A stretch of 21,490 nt of DNA, taken from contig JAADEB010000163.1 of the NCBI GenBank assembly GCA_013153655.1, positions 1 through 21,490 on the forward strand, in the 5' to 3' direction. This document shows positions 16,151-21,490 of the stretch, piece by piece. Numbering within the stretch: position 1 is the first letter of the stretch; each line of letters starts with the position of its first letter. The position numbers were made by a program, and so were the translations under genes. The DNA is from Chlorobiota bacterium (lineage in GTDB: Bacteria; Bacteroidota; Bacteroidia; Flavobacteriales; Flavobacteriaceae). The notes beneath the pieces are model-generated. The model did no database searches. It was not told the origin of the DNA and saw only the letters and a program-made list of their open reading frames with translations.

Positions 16151-16224
16151 AAAATAATTTGTCAATCTTGGTTTATTACAAAAATTATACCTCCGCTACC
16201 CGTACACGTATGCCTGACGCTTTG

Positions 16225-16842
16225 TCAGAATTTCAAGGACTGATCGAAGGGAACACGGTTTTCGATACTGCGTGCCAGGGTGATTTCGTCGGCATATTCG
16301 ATTTCCTCGCCAAAACCGATGCCCCGGGCAATACTGGTAAGCGATACGGGTTTGTCTTTCAGTTTTTTGTAAATATAATACGCCGTTGTGTCGCCTTCCA
16401 CCGTAGGACTCAATGCCAAAATCACTTCCCGTAAATTTTCTTCTTCGACCCTTCGGACCAAATCGTCGATAAACAACTGCTCGGGGCTTACCCCTTCCAT
16501 AGGCGAAATCAAGCCGCCCAACACATGATAAACGCCCCGGAATTGACCCGTATTTTCGATGGCCATCACGTCGCGAATATCTTCCACCACACACACGGTG
16601 GCATGATCACGGGCGGGATTGGCACAAATGGCGCAGGTATCCGTATCGGAAATGTTATGACAAATGCGGCACCGCTTGATCTCCGTACGAAAACGTCGCA
16701 ACGCATCGCTCAGTTGCAATGCCCGGCTCTCGGGTTGACGCAAAAGGTGCAATGCCAACCGTAAAGCCGTTCGCTTGCCTATTCCCGGCAAAGCGGCTAT
16801 CTCGTTCACCACTTCTTCCAATAATTTCGAACCGTATTCCAT
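16225..16842 (-). CDS. recR: Recombination mediator RecR
   Basis: RecR works with RecO (and RecF) to load RecA at gaps. The protein has 205 residues from ATG 16842. Seen are the helix-hairpin-helix segment LPGIGKRTALRLALHLL, the four-cysteine zinc finger CRICHNISDTDTCAIC, and the Toprim region starting VCVVEDIRDVMAIENTG with the conserved acidic residues. HVLGGLISPMEG and the C-terminal SIARGIGFGEEIEYADE are typical. A GTG two codons upstream (16848) is excluded because it overlaps the -7 box. Lon follows on the same strand. The -7 box lies 5 bases before the ATG, so the mRNA is probably leaderless. Confidence 0.97.
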   Translation of the reverse strand: MEYGSKLLEEVVNEIAALPGIGKRTALRLALHLLRQPESRALQLSDALRRFRTEIKRCRICHNISDTDTCAICANPARDHATVCVVEDIRDVMAIENTGQFRGVYHVLGGLISPMEGVSPEQLFIDDLVRRVEEENLREVILALSPTVEGDTTAYYIYKKLKDKPVSLTSIARGIGFGEEIEYADEITLARSIENRVPFDQSLKF

Positions 16843-16847
16843 AAGCA

Positions 16848-16855
16848 CAAAGATA
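16848..16855 (-). promoter_or_regulatory. -7 box TATCTTTG, 5 bases before recR
   Basis: An exact TAnnTTTG match on the minus strand whose last base is separated from ATG 16842 by only 5 bases. This is the same spacing as at the acyltransferase gene and leaves no room for a ribosome-binding site. Confidence 0.6.
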
Positions 16856-16977
16856 CAATATTCGCCTTGTTTGTCCTACTAGAAATAACTCTTTTCCATA
16901 ACCGTAGAAAACAGAAGGGAAATCGAAATTCTGCCTAAAAACACAGCAAAAATTAAAGACAGATCCGAAAAAAAAAA

Positions 16978-17005
16978 GAAACGGAAAATGTAGAACGTGA
17001 AAACC
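16978..17005. repeat. Period-7 GAAACG-type array (4 units)
   Basis: Heptamers begin at 16978, 16985, 16992 and 16999: GAAACGG, AAAATGT, then AGAACGT and GAAAACC. The first 20 bases match the array at 21305 except at two positions. Confidence 0.6.
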
Positions 17006-17006
17006 C

Positions 17007-17046
17007 GGTTTAATGATTGCACAATTTAACAGTTCTACGATTTAAT
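17007..17046. repeat. Period-8 array (5 units, GATTTAAC type)
   Basis: Octamers begin every 8 bases from 17007: GGTTTAAT, GATTGCAC, then AATTTAAC, AGTTCTAC and GATTTAAT. They belong to the family at 7423 and 17870. Confidence 0.7.
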
Positions 17047-17063
17047 AAAACCGTAATTAGGAT

Positions 17064-17537
17064 TTACCAGCTCAAACAAAAGTGATTTTCGCCGTTTTCC
17101 CTGTTAATTTCCAAATATCCCGCCTCCGCGCCGTATGTCCAATGTCCCGTGAAATGCAATTTGATAGGGTTTGTATTATTTATAATGGTCACATGACTCA
17201 TTTTCCAAAGCCTCGTCGTTTCATATCCCTTGGTATGTCGCGTGTCCATATCCAAGGACCACTTGATTTTTCCATATTCAATCCAAGTGATAACGGGAGA
17301 AAGGGTATCATTCCGGTTGTCTAAAACCAATTTTCCGTTTTCCGCCAAATTAAAGATTTGTGCATTTTCGGATGGTTCCATCACCCGCACCGGTACGGCA
17401 TGGAAAGGTCCGTCATCCATTCCACATCCATTTCCGATAGTTTGTATCACATAAGCAACCAACCCCATATACACAATAAGCCCCAATGCAATAATAGAAG
17501 CAATCCAAATGACTATTTTCTTTACTTTATTTTTCAC
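17064..17537 (-). CDS. Hypothetical membrane-anchored protein
   Basis: I do not recognise this 157-residue protein. It has a basic N-terminus followed by one hydrophobic helix (about 7-32, VIWIASIIALGLIVYMGLVA). This is either an uncleaved anchor or a signal peptide, and it leaves about 120 residues outside the cytosol. That part is rich in beta-type sequence (PVITWIEYGKIKWSLD, IKLHFTGHWTYG). There are two cysteines, one near residue 38 and one near the C-terminus. The start is GTG at 17537 and no ATG is close. An exact -7 box lies about 54 bases upstream, giving a leader of roughly 45-50 bases. It stands alone between two repeat-rich gaps. No function is inferred. Confidence 0.65.
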   Translation of the reverse strand: MKNKVKKIVIWIASIIALGLIVYMGLVAYVIQTIGNGCGMDDGPFHAVPVRVMEPSENAQIFNLAENGKLVLDNRNDTLSPVITWIEYGKIKWSLDMDTRHTKGYETTRLWKMSHVTIINNTNPIKLHFTGHWTYGAEAGYLEINRENGENHFCLSW

Positions 17538-17591
17538 TTTTCAATGTATGCTCACAGTAAAATGAGGATAGGTGCCGGTTTATTCCATTTA

Positions 17592-17599
17592 CAAAGCTA
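17592..17599 (-). promoter_or_regulatory. -7 box TAGCTTTG for the hypothetical membrane protein
   Basis: An exact TAnnTTTG match on the minus strand, 54 bases before GTG 17537. It is the only exact match in this upstream region. Confidence 0.45.
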
Positions 17600-17671
17600 T
17601 AAAATAAGCAATAAAAATCCATGAATTACATACGCCGATAACTCCGGTGCACACCGATTATGCAGATAAAT

Positions 17672-17689
17672 CTCCGTGCCCTCCATGCC
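17672..17689. repeat. Period-9 repeat (2 units)
   Basis: CTCCGTGCC is followed directly by CTCCATGCC. The short length makes it weak alone; its place in the 9-7-7-8 order makes it notable. Confidence 0.45.
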
Positions 17690-17734
17690 TACGTTGAATG
17701 CTTTGTGATTAAAAAACGACGAAGGCGAAAACCC

Positions 17735-17755
17735 AAATCCCAAGTCCTAAATCCG
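17735..17755. repeat. Period-7 array (3 units)
   Basis: Heptamers AAATCCC, AAGTCCT and then AAATCCG begin at 17735, 17742 and 17749. Confidence 0.55.
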
Positions 17756-17834
17756 TATAAAAGAGTTTCCCCACATGCGTTCGGAAGGACATAACTAACT
17801 ATTTAATTTAATTAAAGTAAGCTCCCAAAAGGCA

Positions 17835-17862
17835 AATAGCTAATGGCTAAGGGCCAACGGCT
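17835..17862. repeat. Period-7 array (4 units, AAtgGCT type)
   Basis: Heptamers begin at 17835, 17842, 17849 and 17856: AATAGCT, AATGGCT, then AAGGGCC and AACGGCT. The spacing is exact. Confidence 0.7.
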
Positions 17863-17869
17863 TGTTTTC

Positions 17870-17905
17870 ACGATTTAACGATTGCACGATTTAACGGTTT
17901 AACAG
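17870..17905. repeat. Period-8 array (4.5 units, ACGATTTA type)
   Basis: Octamers ACGATTTA and ACGATTGC begin at 17870 and 17878; ACGATTTA (17886) and ACGGTTTA (17894) follow. Two of these unit types also occur in the 7423 array. Confidence 0.75.
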
Positions 17906-17925
17906 AAAAAAGTCCTTTCCACCGG

Positions 17926-18960
17926 CTATTGCCTCAACGCCTTGCGCATAATCTCCATTTTCTGCCGGATTTCGTTCCATTCGGCTTGCGGGTCGCTATC
18001 GAGGGTGATACCGCCGCCGGCCATGAGGCGAATGCGGTTGCCGTCGAAGGCGAGGCTACGCAAATTTACGTAAAAAGTTCCCCGCTCCGCTCCTTTACGT
18101 CCCAGGAAACCCGTGTAATAACCGCGGTCGAAATCTTCGATGCGGCGGATGATGTCCACAGCCTCCTTCTTTGGCATGCCCGCCACCGCCGGCGTGGGAT
18201 GCAGGCCGCGCATGATCCGGGGAATATCCTTGGCGGGATCGTTGAGAATGAAACGTATGTCGGTACGTAAATGGGTCAAATGGCCCTGGCGGTGGTCGTA
18301 GGGACCGTCTTGCGAAAGCACCAGTTGCCAGGCCAATAATTTTTTGATGATATAGTCCGTAACGATTTTCTGTTCATCCTTTTCCTTGGCGGTCCAATCG
18401 CGCTCATGGAATTTGGTACCGGCCAGGCTGTATGTCAGGCCGAAGTTGTTATCGTATTCGAAAAACAATTCCGGCGTAGCGCCCAACATGCTTCCTACCT
18501 CCGGATGCGAAACGTAGAAGACGTAACTGTCCGGATATTGCCGCGTCAGGTAAAGAAAAGTGGCCACCGGATCCCAATCGGCTTCCAGGTCTTCGTAGCC
18601 GGCCAATACTACCTTGCGCACCTTGCCTTCGGCGATTTGGCGGCGGATTTGTTCCACCCGTTCGCGATGTGCTTCGGCGGTGGTGCCGCCCAAGGTTTGC
18701 AGTTCGGCAGGCCGGCTGTGGATTTGAATATCGGACAGGCGAAATTTGATGCTGTGCGATGCCCGGTCGGGAATAACCGTAACGGGATGGCGCTCCGTGT
18801 CGAAAGGGACCCAGTAGAAACCCTCGGTACGGTAGGAAGGGTCGGTGTGGAGGGTGGCGTCGCGTTGGAGGATGAGTTCGATATATTCGTCGCCGGGTTC
18901 GCGAACCAAGGCAAAGGCCTCGTCGCCCAGCATGGCCGCTATGTCGTTGGAAGTCATCAT
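17926..18960 (-). CDS. menF: Isochorismate synthase (chorismate-binding enzyme)
   Basis: This enzyme converts chorismate to isochorismate, the first step of menaquinone synthesis. The protein has 344 residues from ATG 18960. The chorismate-binding domain fills residues about 95-344. Seen are RKVVLA with K116, the usual general-base lysine, SMLGATPELFF, and the LAGTKFHERDW region. Also seen are KDEQKIVTDYI, HPTPAVAGMP, FDRGYYTGFLG and the closing GGGITLDSDPQAEWNE with the metal-binding Glu. The N-terminal 90 residues are variable, as in other MenF/EntC proteins. The start overlaps the upstream thioesterase stop as ATGA. A siderophore-type EntC role is possible, but a menI-type gene just upstream favours menaquinone. 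Confidence 0.88.
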   Translation of the reverse strand: MMTSNDIAAMLGDEAFALVREPGDEYIELILQRDATLHTDPSYRTEGFYWVPFDTERHPVTVIPDRASHSIKFRLSDIQIHSRPAELQTLGGTTAEAHRERVEQIRRQIAEGKVRKVVLAGYEDLEADWDPVATFLYLTRQYPDSYVFYVSHPEVGSMLGATPELFFEYDNNFGLTYSLAGTKFHERDWTAKEKDEQKIVTDYIIKKLLAWQLVLSQDGPYDHRQGHLTHLRTDIRFILNDPAKDIPRIMRGLHPTPAVAGMPKKEAVDIIRRIEDFDRGYYTGFLGRKGAERGTFYVNLRSLAFDGNRIRLMAGGGITLDSDPQAEWNEIRQKMEIMRKALRQ

Positions 18961-19382
18961 TTGGTCAAAATCATATTGGTGAGTTTGGCATGTGCCACCA
19001 TGCGGTCTTCGGTGTCCGTAATCCGGATTTCCCACAGGTGGAGGCTACGGCCCGTGTGTATGGCCTGCGCCCTTGCCTTGACCGTGCCGCTGCGTACCGC
19101 CCGCAGGTGGTTAATTTGCAAATCGATGCCGCGCGCTTCCTGCCGTTCCGGATCGATAAACAGGTAGGAGGCCGTACTGCCCACGCTTTCGGCCAAAGCC
19201 GCGGAAGCGCCGCCATGGAGCAAGCCCAAGGGTTGGTGGACGCGACTGTCCACCGGCATTTCGGCTTCCAGGTAATCCGGCCCGGCCGCCGTAAAACGAA
19301 TACGCAGGGTTTCCAGCATATTGCCCCGGACGATATGCTCGTTCAGGTAGGCCAAAAGCTCGGTTTCGGATGCAAATTTCAT
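18957..19382 (-). CDS. menI: Hotdog thioesterase, probable DHNA-CoA hydrolase (MenI type)
   Basis: The 141-residue protein is a PaaI/YdiI-like hotdog thioesterase. The active-site segment is PLGLLHGGASAALAESVGS (51-69), with the conserved H56-G-G and the catalytic-type E65. The end strands LHLWEIRITDTEDRMVAHAKLT fit the fold. Proteins of this type hydrolyse 1,4-dihydroxy-2-naphthoyl-CoA in menaquinone synthesis. That substrate is inferred from the overlapping isochorismate synthase gene; without it, a general acyl-CoA thioesterase would be equally likely. ATG 19382 lies 27 bases after the map stop, and the TGA stop forms an ATGA overlap with the next gene. Confidence 0.8.
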   Translation of the reverse strand: MKFASETELLAYLNEHIVRGNMLETLRIRFTAAGPDYLEAEMPVDSRVHQPLGLLHGGASAALAESVGSTASYLFIDPERQEARGIDLQINHLRAVRSGTVKARAQAIHTGRSLHLWEIRITDTEDRMVAHAKLTNMILTK

Positions 19383-19409
19383 GGTCCGTTGGGTTTTAGG
19401 TAAATTTCC

Positions 19410-20237
19410 TTAATAATCTTCCAAGCTCAGCGGCCGGCTCCGGAAGGCGTCTTCTTCGCCCGTGGGAAGACCCAAAGCATCGTAAATGTAGTAGAAAGTG
19501 GAGAGGATTTCCGGCTTGCCGTTGACCAAAGCCACGTCGTGTTCGAAATGTGCCGAAGGCAAACCGTCGGCGGTTTTGATGGTCCAGCCGTCGGGATATT
19601 GAACGATACGGTGGGTGCCCATATTGATCATGGGTTCGATGGCCAGCACCAAGCCTTCCTTGATTTTCTTTCCGCTGCCGCGCCGTCCGTAGTTCGGCAC
19701 GGACGGGTCTTCGTGCATCTTGCGGCCCAGGCCGTGTCCCACCAATTCGCGCACCACACCGTAGCCGTGGCTTTCGGCATGTTGCTGAATGGCATAACTG
19801 ATGTCGCCGATGCGGCGGTTGAGGCGCATTTGGTCGATACCTTTGTAGAGGCTTTCCTTGGTAACGTCCAACAGGCGCTGCACTTCGGGACCGATTTCGC
19901 CCACGGCAAAGGTGTAGGCATGATCGCCGTAATAGCCGTTCATAAGCACGCCGCAATCGATGGACACGATGTCGCCTTCCTCGAAGGGTTTGTCCGAAGG
20001 AATGCCGTGCACCACCTGTTCGTTGGGACTGATACACAATGTGTTGGGAAATCCGTACAAACCTTTGAAACCGGGAATGCCGCCGTGGTCGCGGATGTAT
20101 TCTTCGGCCAGGCGGTCCAAATGTAGACCCGTTACGCCCGGTTTGATCTCGCGCGCCAACATGCCCAGGGTTTTGGACACCAGCAAGGCGCTTTGCCGCA
20201 TTAATTCAATCTCTTCCTTAGTCTTGTATTTGATCAT
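19410..20237 (-). CDS. map: Type I methionine aminopeptidase
   Basis: This enzyme removes the initiator Met from new proteins. The 275-residue protein carries all five metal ligands of the pita-bread fold: D94 (in SIDCGV), D105 (GDHAYTF), H168 (GHGLG), E201 (AIEPM) and E232 (AHFEHDV). The substrate-site histidines H78 (HGIP) and H175 are also present. It is about 20 residues longer at the C-terminus than the shortest type I enzymes. Its ATG overlaps the stop of the upstream lipoprotein gene as ATGA, so it is translationally coupled to it. It shares an operon with two genes of the menaquinone type, with no obvious functional link. Confidence 0.97.
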   Translation of the reverse strand: MIKYKTKEEIELMRQSALLVSKTLGMLAREIKPGVTGLHLDRLAEEYIRDHGGIPGFKGLYGFPNTLCISPNEQVVHGIPSDKPFEEGDIVSIDCGVLMNGYYGDHAYTFAVGEIGPEVQRLLDVTKESLYKGIDQMRLNRRIGDISYAIQQHAESHGYGVVRELVGHGLGRKMHEDPSVPNYGRRGSGKKIKEGLVLAIEPMINMGTHRIVQYPDGWTIKTADGLPSAHFEHDVALVNGKPEILSTFYYIYDALGLPTGEEDAFRSRPLSLEDY

Positions 20238-20782
20238 GATTGTTGCTGATAATCGTGGATGTAGCCTTTTCCGTCTATGATCCGGAGGAAATCTTTTTCC
20301 GGGGTTTCCATGGGATATTCGATGATGCGCCCCAATTCCTTGCCGTCCTTATAAATGATAAAGGTGGGTACGCGGATAATGTTTTTGCCTTCCACCAGCG
20401 AATGCTCCTTGTAGTGGCGCGGCAAGGCGAAAATGCGGATTTGTTTTTCGGGAAAACCGATAGCATCGGCCGTTTTGAGGAAGTGCGGCACATGTTCGCG
20501 ACTATCCGGACACCAGGTGCCCATATAAATATCCACGCGGTAGCCTTTATAATTGCGTCCTTTCAAAGCCTTGACCGTGGCGGCATCGGGACGGTATTCG
20601 TCGTACTGAGCCTTAAACCACTGACCGTAAAGGTCTTGCATCAAGACATCGCGGGTGATTCGCCCCACGGGAATGCGGCCTATACCCTCCTCTTCCACAA
20701 AGGTGTAGGCGGGTTGTTGGCTACCGCAAGCTCCGGCAAACAAACCGCTTAACAGCAGAAAAAGATAAATCCATCGCTTCAT
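20234..20782 (-). CDS. Thioredoxin-fold lipoprotein with a CPDS active site
   Basis: The protein has 182 residues from ATG 20782. It has a basic start, a hydrophobic stretch and a lipobox-like FAGAC (Cys19), so it is probably a periplasm-facing lipoprotein. The thioredoxin-like domain has YMGTWCPDSREH with a single cysteine (C91) and Ser (S94) in place of the second one, followed by the cis-Pro loop RVPTFIIY (P139). A CxxS site cannot do normal dithiol exchange but can act in isomerisation, glutathionylation-type chemistry or trapping. Similar WCPDSR proteins are, to my memory, common in Bacteroidota. An upstream extension of the frame to 20869 contains the -7 box, so ATG 20782 is preferred. 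It heads the operon with map, menI and menF. Confidence 0.82.
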   Translation of the reverse strand: MKRWIYLFLLLSGLFAGACGSQQPAYTFVEEEGIGRIPVGRITRDVLMQDLYGQWFKAQYDEYRPDAATVKALKGRNYKGYRVDIYMGTWCPDSREHVPHFLKTADAIGFPEKQIRIFALPRHYKEHSLVEGKNIIRVPTFIIYKDGKELGRIIEYPMETPEKDFLRIIDGKGYIHDYQQQS

Positions 20783-20796
20783 AAACGGAATTTTGT

Positions 20797-20804
20797 CAAA
20801 GATA
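20797..20804 (-). promoter_or_regulatory. -7 box TATCTTTG for the lipoprotein-map-menI-menF operon
   Basis: An exact TAnnTTTG match on the minus strand ends 14 bases before ATG 20782. It is identical to the boxes before recR and the thioesterase. Confidence 0.6.
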
Positions 20805-20867
20805 GCTATTTTCTCCCTCATAGGCTGCCGTGAAATTTTCCGGTCCGTCCGACGCGGGACTTTATAC

Positions 20868-20898
20868 AAAAAAAAACCGCCTTCCTTGCGGAAAGCGG
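20868..20898 (-). terminator. Rho-independent terminator of the tRNA
   Basis: On the minus strand CCGCTTTCC (20898-20890), loop GCAA and GGAAGGCGG form a 9-pair stem with one G-T pair, followed by nine T. It starts 4 bases after the tRNA 3' end. Confidence 0.88.
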
Positions 20899-20902
20899 CC
20901 AG

Positions 20903-20976
20903 TAGCGAGGGGGGGACTTGAACCCCCGGCCTCCGGGTTATGAATCCGACGCTCTAACCTGCTGAGCTACCTCGCC
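20903..20976 (-). tRNA. tRNA with anticodon CAT (Met, or Ile2)
   Basis: The 74-base cloverleaf reads on the minus strand. The acceptor stem is GGCGAGG with CCTCGCT and a G1-T72 pair. The D stem is GCTC/GAGC. The anticodon loop is TTCATAA, with CAT. The T arm is GGGGG-TTCAAGT-CCCCC. The discriminator is A, and no CCA is encoded. The anticodon stem has an A31-C39 mismatch next to the loop. It lacks the initiator-type GGG/CCC anticodon stem. Elongator Met is most likely, but a lysidine-modified tRNA-Ile(CAT) cannot be excluded. Confidence 0.93.
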
Positions 20977-20989
20977 TCAAAAAGCGGTG

Positions 20990-20997
20990 CAAATATA
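20990..20997 (-). promoter_or_regulatory. -7 box TATATTTG for the tRNA gene
   Basis: An exact TAnnTTTG match on the minus strand ends 13 bases before the tRNA 5' end. Confidence 0.55.
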
Positions 20998-21049
20998 CAA
21001 TATTTTTTATTTATCCGAATTATTCCACCGGTTTTTTAGCTTGATTTTT

Positions 21050-21300
21050 ATGATGAGGGCGCGTCCCTTCCTCATGCCCTCGCGCGAGGCCGCGGGTCGG
21101 TGTCTCCGCTTGTATGTGCTCGGCCTTGCTCTCGTCCGGCGCCTGCGGCTTGCCCACGCCGAAATTCCAACGCTTGCCCACCCGCCGCGGAATGGCGGCT
21201 CCCCGCTGTCCGCCGGCATTCCGCGGCCGGAGCTTCGGCAAGGCCTCCGCGCATATCGCTCCGCCCCCTCGCGCAAACCCAACGCGCAAGGCCAACGGCG
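21050..21300. other. GC-rich non-coding island with inverted repeats
   Basis: This gene-free stretch upstream of the tRNA is far more GC-rich than the rest: 88 of 120 bases are G or C in 21121-21240 by hand count. It holds a perfect 12-base palindrome, CCTCGCGCGAGG, at 21078-21089. It also holds 10-base inverted arms CCGCGGAATG (21185-21194) and CATTCCGCGG (21217-21226) around a 22-base loop. Overlapping open frames on both strands result from the scarcity of stop codons. It may encode a structured RNA, or be a remnant of a transferred or repeated element. No known RNA family is recognised. Confidence 0.55.
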
Positions 21301-21304
21301 CCGG

Positions 21305-21339
21305 GAAACGGAACACGTAGAACGGAAAACGTGGAACGG
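21305..21339. repeat. Period-7 GAAACG-type array (5 units)
   Basis: Heptamers begin at 21305, 21312, 21319, 21326 and 21333. Examples are GAAACGG, AACACGT and GGAACGG; four of the five units contain AACG. Its start closely matches the array at 16978. Confidence 0.75.
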
Positions 21340-21349
21340 TTATCGTAAT

Positions 21350-21378
21350 GTAAAGACGCCGTACACCGGCGTCTCTAC
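21350..21378. repeat. GAGACG-type palindromic repeat, copy 3
   Basis: AGACGCCG at 21354-21361 is inverted as CGGCGTCT at 21367-21374 around a 5-base centre, followed by CTAC. Confidence 0.8.
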
Positions 21379-21402
21379 GTATCATGCATCAAATCATCGT
21401 AT

Positions 21403-21432
21403 GGTAGAGACGCGATGCATCGCGTCTCTACC
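21403..21432. repeat. GAGACG-type palindromic repeat, copy 4 (perfect 30-base palindrome)
   Basis: The left arm GGTAGAGACGCGATG (21403-21417) is followed directly by its exact reverse complement (21418-21432). It is the clearest member of the family and could form a cruciform or a tight hairpin. Confidence 0.9.
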
Positions 21433-21457
21433 GATTATTTATAAAACAACAAATAAT

Positions 21458-21483
21458 GAGACGCCGTTATACGGCGTCTCTAC
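21458..21483. repeat. GAGACG-type palindromic repeat, copy 5
   Basis: GAGACGCCGT at 21458-21467 is inverted as ACGGCGTCTC at 21471-21480 around TAT, followed by TAC. It lies 7 bases from the window end, so the cluster may continue. Confidence 0.85.
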
Positions 21484-21490
21484 AAAACGT

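Larger units (their letters stand above)
17538..17925. other. 388-base gene-free region with repeat arrays
   Basis: No gene is seen. It holds the promoter of the hypothetical gene, then a short period-9 repeat (17672-17689), two period-7 arrays (17735-17755, 17835-17862) and a period-8 array (17870-17905). The array types come in the same order as at 7193-7502. Confidence 0.7.

Noticed and set aside
16166..16224. Promoter for lon in the recR-lon gap
   Set aside because: Only a TAATTTTTG variant with one extra base is present, so it is not called; lon may be read from the recR promoter or from an unrecognised one.
18406..19167. Open frame antisense to menF and menI (253 codons)
   Set aside because: It spans two real genes on the other strand and shows no motifs.
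21007..21385. Several overlapping open frames of 60-121 codons on both strands
   Set aside because: They cover a GC-rich stretch where stop codons are rare, overlap each other in several frames and show no start signals or recognisable motifs.

Overview
The window is chromosomal DNA of a member of the Bacteroidota. Five signs support this. Upstream regions carry TAnnTTTG -7 boxes instead of E. coli-type promoters. The protein families are typical of the phylum, such as secreted thioredoxin-fold proteins with large N-terminal domains and a WCPDS-type lipoprotein. A queuine tRNA-ribosyltransferase gene is joined directly to lptG. The lipid A and menaquinone genes fit a Gram-negative, menaquinone-using cell. 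Starts are often GTG or TTG with little Shine-Dalgarno sequence. I cannot assign a genus.

Layout. (1) 1-3790, surface polysaccharide and envelope genes: the C-terminal part of a probable peptidase C69-like protein, a WxcM/FdtA-type sugar ketoisomerase, a GT4 glycosyltransferase (minus strand), a GT2 glycosyltransferase and an LpxL/HtrB-type acyltransferase. (2) 3807-6891, minus strand: tgt, lptG and an EamA permease, tightly packed. (3) 6892-7529: a gene-free region made of short-period repeats and GAGACG palindromes. (4) 7530-9344, minus strand: an acyl-CoA thioesterase followed by an exported thiol-disulfide protein. (5) 9505-11106: a rhomboid protease with a large N-terminal extension. (6) 11301-13431: an orphan FecE-like ABC ATPase overlapping rmuC. 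(7) 13706-16842, minus strand: recR and lon. (8) 16843-17925: a small membrane-anchored protein of unknown function between two more repeat-rich gaps. (9) 17926-20782, minus strand: a four-gene operon of thioredoxin-like lipoprotein, map, menI-type thioesterase and menF-type isochorismate synthase, with ATGA overlaps at two of its three junctions. (10) 20868-21490: a tRNA with anticodon CAT, its terminator and promoter, then a GC-rich island, a heptamer array and three GAGACG palindromes.

Most genes are housekeeping. The unusual content lies in the gaps. Regions 6892-7529, 16960-17060, 17640-17905 and 21300-21490 contain imperfect tandem arrays with strict 7-, 8- or 9-base spacing. In the two largest gaps the array types occur in the same order (9, 7, 7, 8). 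Related GAAACG-type heptamer arrays appear at three sites, and five copies of a GAGACG palindrome flank these regions. This repeat system is the best candidate here for something undescribed. Second-tier observations are probable leaderless starts of recR and the acyltransferase, a palindromic divergent promoter at 2050-2070, the rhomboid fusion, and a TGT without its zinc cysteines.
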